Assembly (NCBI GenBank): GCA_026075535.2 | Contig: AP026541.1 | Location: 6,758,001-6,822,000 of the forward strand | Origin: Tricholoma matsutake | Taxonomy: Eukaryota; Basidiomycota; Agaricomycetes; Agaricales; Tricholomataceae | DNA length: 64,000 bases | Direction: 5' to 3' | Shown here: positions 11,511 to 22,378 of the stretch, one piece after another | How positions within the stretch are numbered: position 1 is the stretch's first letter | Layout of the letters: each line of letters starts with the position of its first letter | Program-made: the position numbers and the translations under genes | Notes under the pieces: generated by a model | Database searches by the model: none | Seen by the model: the letters and a program-made list of their open reading frames with translations, nothing else | Told to the model about the DNA's origin: nothing

Positions 11511-12217
11511 TGTTAAGAACTGATCCTAGAAGGTACGTCGGAATCCGATCAGACCCTGTGGGTGATGATAGCGGAAGGTTGTCGGGTTGTGGTGGATTCT
11601 GCAGAGGGGAAAACAAAAAGGACTTGGCTTCAGCTTGTAAGAAGCTGCACCCTTCACCTCATCTGGTGTCCTAATTTCAAGATGAAGGTTTGGAGGTAGG
11701 AGCGGGGAAGTGCAGGTAAATGCGGGAGGGAGTACAGAGGGACTTGGGTTAAGTTCAGAGGAGATTAGAACTTCAGAGGGAGACTAGAGGTCAAGTCGAA
11801 TGGAGTTCAGACTCTTAGAGAACTGAGGTAGGAGTAGAAGGAGATTTAGATTGGCAGGTTAAAGTCGAGTCTATGTCAATATACGAACTGAGGAATACAA
11901 GGCAAAACTAACTAAGCTTAAATACTGTAGTCTGGAATAAAGGCAGAACAGGAATGAAGACTGCGGCAGTGTCTCAACTGCATAGATAAATTACCTAGCA
12001 GGAGCCACACAGGAATCCATAGTCGGATTTGCAATAGAGATGGCAGCCTTGGGAAGGCAGCCATGGGTGCTGTACAAGGCGGCCTGGTGCACAGCAATGT
12101 GGGCAGTGCAAGGCAGCTGGGAATGAAAGCAGGAGGAGTAGACAAATGTTGGGTTTGACGTGTGGAAAAGGGTCGGATGGATGCGGGTTCCGATCAGGCG
12201 AGGAACGGTTCTTGACA
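11511..12217 (-). repeat. 5' LTR of Gyp1
   Basis: It is 707 bp and matches 776-1483. It carries the promoter and start of the Gyp1 RNA by family analogy. The outer end abuts the TSD CCATG at 12218-12222. Confidence 0.95.
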
Positions 12218-14836
12218 CCATGGCTGAACTAGCCTGAACATATCATGACAACCTACAGAACCAAGGTCAAGAGGGAAGAGATATAGAACTAAGAAACAGT
12301 ACAATTGAAAGCATCCTGGAGAAGGTCAAAACTGAACCAAACCCCTCTGATCAACAAAAGATGAGCTCACTGATCACTGAGGAAGAGGTAAAGCTCACCT
12401 TGAAACTTTCTGACAATGAAAAGGCAGCTGGACTTGACAGTGCAACCTACGAGATGTGGAAGTCACTTACCCAAGAACAAGGCCCATCTGTGTAAGAGTG
12501 CCTCTTACATCATCATTACATTATCACATGCCACTCAGTTATCACATGTTATTCTGATAGTATATAGTCTATACTTTGAATACTTGTACCATATTCTAGA
12601 ATATGGTACAAGTATTCAAAGTATAGACTATATACTATCAGAATAACATGTGATAACTGAGTGGCATGTGATAATGTAATGATGATGTAAGAGGCACTCT
12701 TACAATCTGAAGACAAAGAAGATGCCCCCAATATCATCTGCCTTATGACAGCAGCTTTCAATGACATGGAAAAAAATGGCACTACTGAAGGGTCCAGTTT
12801 TGCAGATGGCTGGATGTGCCTGATATACAAGAAAAAAGAAAGAGATGAAATAGAAAACTACCGACCTATAACATTACTCAACACAGACTATAAGCTAATG
12901 ACTAAGGTCCTAGCTATGCGTCTCGCTGAAGCAGTGCCCACACTCCTCCACAAAAGCCAAGCCAGCTTTGTACCTGGTAGACAGATATTGGAACAAACAC
13001 AACTTTTCAAAATGGTCCTAAACTATGCAGAAGCAGCAGAAGAAAATGGAATGATTGTTGCCCTTGACCAAGCGAAAGCCTATGATAAGATTGAACATGA
13101 TTACCAATGGAAGACACTCAGAGCCTTCAAAATACCAGATAGCTTTATACGTACAATCCAACACCTGTGCTCAAATGCTTCAACCAGAGTAATGATAAAT
13201 GGGAAACTAAGCTCTAGTTTCCAAGTAACCAGAGGTGTCCGCCAAGGAGACCCACTATCATGCCTCCTCTTCAACCTTGGGATAGAACTGCTAGGCCTCA
13301 TGATAAGGAAATCAAGCCTCAAAGGTCTTACCATACCCAGAACCAAAGAATGACTTGTTGCAAACCTCTTTGCTGATGACACGACAACTTTCCTTGCAGA
13401 AGATGACTCCCTCACAGATCTGACCAAAACCCTCAACCAATGGTGCCTAGCCGGTGCACAATTTAATACATCCAAGAAACATATACTGCCAATGGGGAGC
13501 AAGACCTTCAGAGAAAAATTCATACTAGATCATCGAGCCAAAGATGAGCATGAGAAGATACCTAACATGATCCACATTGCTAAGGATGGTGAATCAATAT
13601 GGATCCTGGGTGCATGGCTCAGAAATGATGCCCCTGACACCACACCCTGGTCCCCAATCCTTGAAAAAGTAGAGACAGCCTTGGCAAGATGGGACAATGC
13701 AAGACCAACAATTGAGGGACGAAAACTCCTGGTTCAAATGATCATTGGTTTCACACAATATTTGGCACAAGTCCAACAAATTCCCAAGCCAATAGAAAAA
13801 CAACTCCAAAATATTGCATGCACATTCATCTGGAGTGATAAGAAGAGCCCAGTAAAAGAAGACATGCTTCTAGCACCCAAAGATACAGGTGGGCAGGGGC
13901 TACTTGACATCCAAGCAAGAAATGAAGCAATCCAAATTATGTGGCTGAAAAGCTACCTGAACCTTGACTCCTCTTGTGCACTATGGGCAGACTATGCTGA
14001 TGCAATAATGATGATGAATATACCTAAAACAGAAAAAAATATTAAACCAATGCAAAAGAATACCTTCTTATGACCTATACTGGAAACCACCAGAATAGCA
14101 AGAACCCAACAGATTTGAAAAATATGATAGACACTGTGAAGAAGTATGGACTATGGATGGAAGTGCATACAACCACCAAAGACACTGCAAGACAGTTGCC
14201 GATATGGTACCATGCACAAGCTGACAGAAGAATCCAATGCCTAGCCACAAACCAGACCAGTAAATGCCTCCTCAGGAAATACAATATACAAACTGTGGGA
14301 GATGCAGATGATTTTGCAAGCCTCAAGCTCACGAATGGCCACCGCAAATCCTGGTACTGTGACTGTACTGCATGCATAACCATCCAAAACACTGGTTGCA
14401 AACACCCCTCAGACTGTATCAGACTGGCCAACGACCTGATAGAGACCCTCCCCCCAAAATGGAACCCCACAGGGCTATCCAACACTGCCCCCAATCACAA
14501 AGATAACAAGAATGATGATTGGAAACCTTTCCTTCCATCCGTACTGACTGCCAAAGCGGTTAAGGACATTTACTGTGTGTTCACAGAAGGCACCCTGTTG
14601 AATGAAGCAATTACAAATGAGGGACCTGAACAAGGACCCAGCACCATCACTGCAACTGACAGATCCACCCTTCACAATGGTACAACCTCCACCTGAGCAG
14701 GTGCAGGCATCTTCTACAGCAAGGGAGACCCAAGAAACTCATCCCTATGACTTCCCCCAAATCTCCCCCAAATGAACCAAACAGCTGAACTTTTTGCAAT
14801 CAAAGCTGCTGCAGAAAGCAACATTGAATCCCCTAA
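12218..14836 (+). pseudogene. LINE1 reverse transcriptase
   Basis: LINE reverse transcriptase primes cDNA synthesis at a nicked target. Blocks in order: A-A-G-L-D-S-A-T-Y-E (12427), palindrome insertion (12491-12704), Y-R-P-I-T-L-L-N-T-D-Y-K (12862), A-S-F-V-P-G-R-Q-I (12960), L-D-Q-A-K-A-Y-D-K-I (13070), G-V-R-Q-G-D-P-L-S (13232), and the active site L-F-A-D-D-T (13366). A TGA at expected CGA interrupts just before the active site (13351). The thumb region follows in 13492-14073 and 14070-14696 after a frameshift. An RNase H start A-G-A-G-I-F-Y-S-K near 14703 contains one more TGA. Harb1 inserted at 14834-14836. Confidence 0.9.
12491..12704. repeat. perfect 214-bp palindrome made of two inverted LTR (U3) ends, with TSD
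   Basis: 12491-12597 and 12598-12704 are exact reverse complements (107 bp each, no mismatch that I can find, centre TTCT/AGAA). The 5-bp TSD ATCTG lies at 12486-12490 and 12705-12709, inside LINE1 RT. Each arm starts TGTAAGAG and resembles the first about 105 bp of the LTR at 44684. Thus both outer ends are U3-type LTR termini in inverted orientation. Confidence 0.93.
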
Positions 14837-15143
14837 GGGCCTGGTCGGCTGCACCAACATCAAATTGGGGGCACCCAATTCTGATTTTGATGAAGTGGCA
14901 AAATTGAGGTCATCATGGATTTCAAACATTTGTCACACATTGTCACAGTGATAAGATATAGATACAGTCTGCTTGTACATTGTCCCTCATAATGGTCTGC
15001 ACAGCTTTAGCACTACCAAATCTATCCAAACATCAGTAGCAGCTCATCAGAGAGTGTGAAGAAAGGCTACTGCTATTATATCTGCTCTAGCTCCTGGAGG
15101 ATCTGCTGCTCAATATGTCACACCTCATATTCTCAAAACACCA

Positions 15144-16357
15144 ATGTATAACTCTCACCGCACTGGCTTACAATGGGTACAGGAGCTTCTTGCAGGACAT
15201 GATCAGTGGTTCTATAACATGATGGATCTGAACAAGCATGTGTATCAGCATCTTCTGCATGATTTAGCAATACATACTGGGCTTCATGACTCAAAGCATG
15301 TACCAGCCACCATCCAGCTGGGAATTTTCTTGCTGTTCTGTAGATCAGGTGCCTCACACTGTGAGATCCAAGAACAGTTCCAACATGGGCCAGATACCAT
15401 TTCAAAGTATACACCTGCTATTTGCATTATCTATTAATCCATGATTGACAAACCTTAAATGATCTATAGGGTCTTCAAACATATTCTGGACATGTTCACA
15501 CCCAGATGTCTATAACTGCTATGTCAAACTTCTTCCAGATGATGTAACTCCCCCAGAAATCTGACACAATCCCAAATTATATCCATATCTCAAAAAATGT
15601 CGTGGATCTACTGATTGTTCTCATATTGACTCGTGGGTAGCTGATGAAGACATGGCACAGTACCAGAATCAAAAAGGAGGCATTACCATGAATATCCTGG
15701 CTGCTTGCACATTTGATCTTTGGTTTTGCTATGTCCTCAGTGGTTGGAAAGGAAGTGCAGCAGATGGTCGGGTATTTGATAATGCTCAAAAGGTGGATTT
15801 TGCAATCCTGCCTGAGACATTCTATCTGGCTGATGCTGGATTTGCATCATGTGATTCATTTCTAGTTCCCTATCGTGGTGTTCAATATCATTTGAAGGAA
15901 TGGGGTTGAGCTCCACAGAAGTTTGCATTTATTTCTTCTATCACTTTCAAGCTACTGATTTCTGAGTGATGGTAGACCCCAAAATGAAAAGGAGCTATTC
16001 AACCTTTGACATGCATAAGCCCATAATGCAATTGACCATATATTTGGAATTGTGAAGTGACAATTCCGCATTTTGGTTGCAGCACCAGAATATGATATCC
16101 AGACACAGGCTAAAATTGTTCTTGCAATTTGCGCACTTCACAACTTCATTTGTATTCATGATCCTGATGATCTTGAAGGTGCAACTGATGAAATTGAATG
16201 CAGATCATCTAGGCAAACAAGAGAACATTATGGTAGATCAATTAGGGAGGGTGAAAAGAAATGGGGAGATGAAAGGTGGGACAAGATTGCAAAGAAGATG
16301 TGGGATGATTATGTAGAATATATAAACACAATGGAAGGAGCATCAATGGGTATTTAA
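15144..16357 (+). pseudogene. Harb1 DDE transposase
   Basis: It catalyses cut-and-paste transposition. The N-terminal helical region (15144-15407) leads to a probable intron near 15408-15470. The first catalytic Asp lies in G-S-T-D-C-S-H-I (15604-15627), the second in S-A-A-D-G-R-V-F-D (15756-15782), and the third block near Y-L-A-D-A-G-F (15828-15850). Then a TGA at 15907, and the conserved I-F-G-I-V-K, TGA (expected CGA), Q-F-R-I-L near 16040-16075. The C-terminus L-H-N-F-I-C-I-H near 16140 is typical of Harbinger transposases. Full length for the family (about 400 codons) but broken by several stops and a frameshift near 15960. Confidence 0.88.
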
Positions 16358-16371
16358 GGATGATTAATTAC

Positions 16372-16609
16372 ATTGCATCCTTGAGCTCTGATAAAATGAA
16401 TGCAGTATGAAGTTCATTATCTTTAATGGCAAGGTATGCATCAGCAATGTCAATGCCTCGAAGGAAGAGTTTCATGACCTTGATGCACTCGCTACATGTC
16501 AAACTGCCATCAGCTTCAACAGTCTCAATAGCAGCTGCATGGAAAACATGGTCAGAAGAATCCTTCTCAGATACTAATACTGATGTAGCGACAGCCCAAA
16601 TGCTCTCAG
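16372..16609 (-). pseudogene. Harb1 ORF2, C-terminal exon
   Basis: On the minus strand the frame E-S-I-W-A-V-A-T-S (from 16603) runs to a stop at 16372. It is the direct continuation of the ORF2 part that ends at 37114 with A-L-F-E-V-A; Gyp2 split the codons between Val-Ala and Glu-Ser. The segment has no recognised motif beyond predicted helices. This C-terminus probably contacts the transposase by analogy with Harbinger two-protein systems, but that is inference. Confidence 0.8.
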
Positions 16610-17589
16610 TGATGATACTCAACCTGGAAACCCAAACAAAACCCACAATGAAGGCCTCAGATGGTATAACATGAGCTAGAGGAAGGGTGCGAGGTGGTAC
16701 TAAATATCACCGCTGTTATCCAAGGGTGGGGGAACAAAGCTCGAGGAGGTCCAATGAGATTTGATGAAGTTCAAGGGTGTACGAAGCTCTGTGAAGTGCT
16801 CCGAGAAAGGTTCAAAGAGGTTTGAGAAAAGTTTGAAGATGTCCAATAAAAGTTTGAGGACGTTCAAGGGGTTTGTAGAGAATGAAAATAGTTTCGATGA
16901 ATGTTGATGATAGACGATAGCGATGTGGAAAGGTCTTGAGAAGGGATAGACAATAGACAATAATTTTGAGAAGCTAATATAGAAAGTTCAAGGAAGTTCG
17001 CGGTAACCTGCTTAAACTTCAGGACTAGGACGAGAGGCTTGGACTCAAGAGAATTGCTCTTAAATCAGACAATGGATATGAGAGGATGATCTGTTCTGTC
17101 ATTCTAAGTAGCTAGTACAAGGCTATATATGTTTTGAAGAGATGGTACTTAAAACATGAGGACTACATGAGGCAAGATATAAAACAATAAAGAACTTTCC
17201 AAATCAGAAAATAAATGAGAAATGATGAGAAGGGAAATGTATAGAGTTATTGATCCAATATATCATTGAAATATCAAAGCGCCACAATCACGTCCTAAAA
17301 GTGCATTGTCATCTCTCCTCATGTCCAGTGGTTCTCAATATGTGATGCACTAACTTGTGCAATGTGTGCTGCGTGTGTCTGAAGGGCGGTGCAATAGGCA
17401 TATGGCGGCCAAAGGCATTTGAGGTGCTGCAAAGTCGTTCGAACCTGCTCGGAGTGTTGTGAAGTTGTTCAAAGTTGTTCAAAGTTGTTCAAAGTTGTTC
17501 CATGGGTCTTATAGGGGTTGGCATGTGTGGTGATGTGTCGAAGCATTTGGAAACATTCCCAGAGCTTGGAGCACAAGGTGGACATATCA
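16610..17589 (-). repeat. 3' LTR of Gyp2
   Basis: It is 980 bp and aligns with 33973-34476 plus 36608-37113, the 5' LTR without hAT2. It ends ACATATCA on the plus strand. Confidence 0.92.
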
Positions 17590-17601
17590 TCCTCCCCCTT
17601 A
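17590..17601 (-). other. polypurine tract of Gyp2
   Basis: The minus strand reads TAAGGGGGAGGA directly before the 3' LTR start (TGATATGTCC). This fixes the orientation of the element. Confidence 0.8.
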
Positions 17602-17667
17602 CTGAAATCCTGACTGTCCCAGTCAGCTGATTGAGTCGCATGACCCTCATGTGGTCATGTTGAAAAG

Positions 17668-17674
17668 TATAAAT
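17668..17674 (+). promoter_or_regulatory. TATA box for the antisense gene of Gyp2
   Basis: TATAAAT lies 55 bp upstream of the ATG at 17729 and downstream of two inverted repeats, CTGACTG/CAGTCAG (17611-17627) and CATGACC/GGTCATG (17639-17659). All three sit between the polypurine tract and the antisense gene. They suggest that the gene has its own promoter rather than relying on LTR read-through. No experiment supports this; the reading is from sequence only. Confidence 0.5.
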
Positions 17675-17728
17675 GAAGGTCAAAAAACTTTTGTTGTCCT
17701 CCATCCTCAACTCTAACACATTCTTGCT

Positions 17729-18439
17729 ATGTTGCTACTTGCCGAACTCAGCAACAACATTCTGGATTACACCAAAGCCATGCCTGAGTGTGGTGTGGCT
17801 GAAGATCTCGACTTTGAAGTGTGGGGGAAGGGATTTTGCGAAAAAATGGTAAGTTTTGAGTTTTGTCTATCGTGTGGAAGAGCTAAAGCATATCATTTAG
17901 GCGGAGTATGATGAACTAGCTGACAACCTGGGGGAGGAATGAGACCTGGCCATGCAAAAGGCTGTTTTCGAAGTTTTCGAAGTTTTCAAACCATTGGCGT
18001 GTCACGAGTGGCTTTCATGGGGGAGGGAGTTGTTATTCTTTGAGTTGGGTGAAGAGGTAGAGAGGGAAAGGATGGAGGCAGAGACAAAGCAGATTCAGGA
18101 GGAGGAGGAAGAGGCTCAATGGGTGGCGGCTGCTACTAAGAAGGCCAGGCTCAAAGTTTGAAGGGTGGTGCTGGTAGAGGCTCAAAATTTGGCTCTGGCT
18201 GCATTTTGTGCTAAAACACTGTTGAGGGATGATTTGCAGAGGCAGAACGCAGAACTGGTGGCAGAGGCAAAGGCTATCGAGAGGGAGGAAGTGGGAGAGG
18301 GGGACAAGGATGAAGAAGAGGAGGAGTCCCCCATCGTGTGGCTGGGGAAGTGGAAGGTGGTGGCGCTGGATGCTGAGAATGATGAGGTTGACAAAGTACA
18401 GGAAGAGAGCCTTGAGGCTAAATGAGCGAAGTTCATGAG
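17729..18439 (+). pseudogene. antisense gene of Gyp2, 5' part
   Basis: It is on the strand opposite to Gag-Pol. The frame starts M-L-L-L-A-E-L-S-N-N (a second Met is at 17774). An intron GTAAGT...TTTAG at 17849-17900 joins C-E-K-M to A-E-Y-D-E-L-A. A long Glu-rich helix with E-R-E-R-M-E-A-E-T-K follows near 18060, and an acidic block E-E-E-E-E-S at about 18315. TGA occurs at 17940, 18159 and 18423, each at a place where Arg CGA fits. Gyp3 inserted at 18435-18439. The 3' half continues at 24056. Function unknown; the charged coiled-coil nature is what can be seen. Confidence 0.7.
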
Positions 18440-18652
18440 TGTAAGAGAACCTCTTCTCTTACAATGCGATCAACAGCTTCCCCCCATGCGACATCTCCAT
18501 CAATGCGATCACATGATATATTACACACTAATCACATGACATAGTTCATTAGATACACGAACAACTTGTATTGTAGAGTATTCTTCCTTGAAGCGACACC
18601 ACGTTCATCACACCTTGTCCTCTTGAGTGTTGGGAGCATATACTCCCTTCCA
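18440..18652 (+). repeat. 5' LTR of Gyp3
   Basis: It is 213 bp. It starts with the inverted repeat TGTAAGAG/CTCTTACA (18440-18463) and ends with the hairpin GGGAG/CTCCC followed by TTCCA. T9 follows directly at 18654-18662. Confidence 0.9.
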
Positions 18653-18976
18653 CTTTTTTTTTGTGTCAAGCGAGTTGTCTGGTACAGACTCCTGACCTTA
18701 TCCAGCAAAAAGAAGGCCACAATATTGCCTTTTGGGCGCCGCGTTACCCCCGTCAGCTACTTCCGCTTAGACAGCTGTCACTCAGAACACGTACTGGAAA
18801 GAAAATCTCCAGATAAGCAATGTCACTAGATTACCAGGACCACACATCATCGGCAAGGGCGCATATAGTCACCTCGTGCAGGGTATATAAGCCTTGAGTG
18901 AATCTGCATACTGGAAGAGTCTACTTGACACCTTTGCCTATGCATCCTGTCTCGATCTACGTCCACTCATATCCCC

Positions 18977-20040
18977 TTGCCTACCCTTAACTCCATCACG
19001 ACCCGCAGCCAGACATGCACTGGTGCTCTGGATTTACCTGGTTCAGGTCCCCTCACAACACCTCTCAGCTCGCCTGTTCCAGGATCAAACCCTGCAGGAT
19101 CTGCTACCGCCCCCGCCCCATCCACGACAGATTCCTCTTCAGGCTCATCTGACTCCAAAGAATATCATGCACATACATTCCACAGTAATAGGATGGACAA
19201 CATTCAGTATGCTCCCACTGTTGTTAATGGTAGCAAAGGAAGCCATGCACCAGTTTTATCGGCAGGACGCATCACAATCACAGTGATACACGTGTTCAAA
19301 AACATCTCTTTCAGAACAAGAAAACCCCAGAAGACAAGCGAGTACTCAGCATCATCTACAATTTCGAATCCTCCCCTGTGCAAGCGTGGGTCTCCATGCA
19401 TCATGACCGACTCATTGAACTTTCCTTTGTGGAGTTTATGATTGAATTCAAGACAAAGTTCCTCCTAAATTGGAAGGACGACCTGATCGCGACACAGATT
19501 GCGATGCAAAGCATGCAGGCTTTCCTCACCTGGACTGAAGCTACCTGTGAAGCAAACACTGAGCTTGGCATTGCGAAATCGGACTACCACATCCCTGAAG
19601 ACCGCCTTTGTGCACATTTTGTCCCACAACTCTCGCCAACACTGAAGAACTCTTACAATGCAAACAACACACATGGCACCCTAGATGCCATCACAGACCT
19701 AGAAGCATGGATTCAGCAAGTACATCTCCTAGATATGGAGAATCACAACAATCGAGAAGAATGGGTGAAGATTGCGATGGTGGCAGCACTCAACAATGCA
19801 AAGAACTCGGGAGCGCGAGGCACGGTTTCAGTGGCGAGCATGAACACGACAACCGCAGCCGTGAATGCTGGTGGAAATGCAGCAAAAACTCCTGGAGTGC
19901 TCACCAGCATGACGAACACTGTCCAACCTTTCACTGCTAAGCTTACACAGTCGGAACATGATCTTCTGAAGGCTCACTGAGGTTGTTTCCATTGCAGATT
20001 GTTTTATGCAGGGCACTACTCACCGGAATGCCCATTTGGA
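18977..20040 (+). pseudogene. Gyp3 Gag
   Basis: Gag builds the particle. A Ser/Thr/Pro-rich N-terminus starts at 18977. A frameshift near 19380 leads to the gag core (L-I-E-L-S-F-V-E-F, then L-L-N-W-K-D-D-L) at 19400-19750. The zinc knuckle C-F-H-C-R-L-F-Y-A-G-H-Y-S-P-E-C at 19987-20034 has two extra residues between the second Cys and the His compared with the normal x4 spacing. A TGA at 19978 precedes it. Gag runs straight into the protease frame. Confidence 0.8.
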
Positions 20041-20652
20041 ACCAATGGCAGACCTACCCCCAAGGCTTGTAAGAACGTCACTCTTGCAGCAGCACTGAAA
20101 GCCAAGGCCGCTTATGAAGGGAACCTGCCAACCATAGTGGCCGCAGTTTTTGGAGAGAGCAGCGACGAAGTCTTTGGTATGGACAAGGATGAAGCCGATG
20201 AGTACGTGTCTATGCCATTATCATTGCCATCACACCTGTGGTGGGACTGTTGTATTGATAGCCCCTTGACATGTGCCCCAACCCTGATACACGTGCTAAT
20301 TGATCATGGTTCCCCTCCAGTGCTGATTTCATCTGAAATTGTGGACATTTTGGGTCTCGTATGCCACAAATTATTCCAGCCTTTTCCAGTTATGGGTGCC
20401 TTTGTAAATGCACATAGAAATTTGGACGCTAGCTTATCAGAGTATTGTAAATTACACCTCCAGTCGCCAGATTCCTTGTGGAAATCAAAAGTTGTCAATG
20501 CCATTATTTGCCTGAACCTCTACACAGATGTCATCCTGGGACTAGATTTCTTATCAAAGAACAAGATTATTGTGGACGCTGAGCTGAGGATGGCAATTGC
20601 AAAGGAAGCACAATATGACCTGCTTAACCCCCAAGGCAGAGCCACCTCCTGA
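20041..20652 (+). pseudogene. Gyp3 aspartic protease region
   Basis: The active site is V-L-I-D-H-G-S-P near 20297, where D-H-G-S replaces the usual D-S/T-G. The second block V-I-L-G-L-D-F-L-S lies at 20532. The frame is open until 20652, where a TGA stops it. The protease would process the Gag-Pol precursor. A short broken stretch (20653-20794) links it to RT. Confidence 0.8.
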
Positions 20653-22378
20653 ACATATTACACCTCAGGAATGCCACAGGGCAGAGGTGAAAGCAATCAA
20701 AAGTGGACAACATAAAATTAGGAGTGCACATAAGAAAGTACACGAAGAACTACAATGCATTTTCGATGAAAACCCAGCGTGATTCGATTTTGAGGTGCAC
20801 ACCTCATCCCCACCTTGTGCTATTGCCGCAATAAGAACGTGCATCAAACAACTTGCAGGGCTGAAAATTCTGGAGAAATTAGACAGCACGTACAAGGAGC
20901 TGTTTGCTGACTGGTTCCCAACGGATATCCCTCATGCAAAAGATCTGCCCACAGACATATACCACCACATTGAAGTGAAGGCAGGAGCACCGATCTCAGT
21001 GGGACGAGCATATTCCTGTCCACGAAAATATCGAGAAGGGTGGAAGACCCTAATTGAGCAGCATGTGAGCGTGGGGCATATTTGGCCATCATCGTCACAG
21101 TATGCATCCCCTTCTTTCATCATTCCAAAGGCAGATCCCACAGTACTGCCGAGATGGGTGAATGACTACAGGAAACTAAACAAAGTAATGGTACCTGATA
21201 ATTACCCGTTGCCATGCATCGATGACATCCTGGCAGATTGTGCAAAGGGAAAAATCTGGTGCAAAATAGACATGACCAACTCATTTTTCCAAATGTTGGT
21301 CCACCCTGACCATGTGAAATATACAGCAACACTAACACCATTCGGGTTGTGGGAGTGGGTCATCATGCCCATGGGGCTAAGGAACTCACCTGCTACCCAC
21401 CAGCACTGTGTAACATTGGCGCTGTCAAACTTGATAGGCCAGATTTGCCATGTATACCTGGATGATATCATTATATGGCCGTCCATGCTGGCAGAGCATA
21501 AGGAAAATGTGGCGACAGTGCTTGAAGCCTTGAGAAGCGCGCACCTATATTGTTCAACAAACAAATCTGATTTGTTCACAATGAAGGTTGGATTCCTCGG
21601 GCATAACATCTTGGCTGAGGGAATTGAGGCAGATGGATCCAAGGTTGAATGAATATTGAACTGGAGGGCACCTAAGTCTGCAAAAGAGGTGCGGCAGTTT
21701 CTAGGGCTGGTGAGATACATCAGTGCTTTCTTACTGGCATTGGCAGAGCACATGACTGTCCTGACCCCATTGACAAAGAAGGAACATAACAGCTCATTCC
21801 TGGCGTGGACTTCTGACCACCAATGGGCATTCGAGGCAATCAAGAAGTTAGTGATCAGTTGAGATTGCCTAACGACAATTGATCACCACAACCCTGGAGA
21901 AAATAAAATCTATGTGACATGCAACGCGAGTAAGTGACGTACCGGGGCAGTGCTTTCCTTTGGGAAAGATTGGGAGAGCGCGAGGCCAGTTGCCTTTGAG
22001 AGTCGACAGCAAAAAGGCACAGAGTTGCACTACCCGGTGCACGAGCAAGAAATGTTGAGTATCATGCGAGCAGTGGAGAAATGGAGAGTGGACCTACTGG
22101 GAATGCACATCAACATTTTCACAGACCATAAAACTATACAGAATTTTGATGGGCAGTGAGACTTGTCACTGCGACAGGTGAGGTGGATGGAGTATCTTTC
22201 ACAATATGAATACACAATCACATCTATCAGAGGGGAAGACAACACGGTTGCCAATGCACTGTTGCAACTAACTGAGGGAGAGGAGATGCAGACAGCAGTC
22301 AGTGCGGTTTTTGAGATAGGATCCAACCCAAAGTTATTCTCAAGGATATGAAAAGGATATGCGCGAGATAGCTGGTGT
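20653..22378 (+). pseudogene. Gyp3 reverse transcriptase and RNase H
   Basis: RT blocks: N-D-Y-R-K-L-N (21163), C-K-I-D-M-T-N-S-F-F with the first Asp (21261), P-M-G-L-R-N-S-P-A-T (21369), and the active site V-Y-L-D-D-I-I-I-W (21451), so all three catalytic Asp are present. Then V-G-F-L-G-H-N-I, TGA at 21650, and F-L-G-L-V-R-Y-I-S. RNase H: Y-V-T-C-N-A-S-K (21911), E-M-L-S-I-M-R-A (22051) and F-T-D-H-K-T-I-Q (22120). TGA occurs at 21860, 21936 and 22158. The active site is preserved although the frame is not. Confidence 0.88.

Larger units (their letters stand above)
776..12217 (-). mobile_element. Gyp1: Ty3/gypsy retrotransposon, full span
   Basis: Two direct LTRs (776-1483 and 11511-12217) with ends TGTTAAGAAC/GTTCTTGACA bound the element, and CCATG is present at 771-775 and 12218-12222 as a perfect 5-bp TSD. 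On the minus strand the order is LTR, gag, protease, RT, RNase H, integrase, then a plus-strand antisense ORF, polypurine tract and LTR. Four later insertions interrupt it: solo LTRs at 2728-3903, 6012-7327 and 7710-8132, and hAT1 at 4242-5063. No TGG-type primer binding site follows the 5' LTR; the sequence there reads GTATATACAAACTC, so the priming mode is unknown. Coding is broken by TGA codons and an RT active-site change. Confidence 0.95.
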
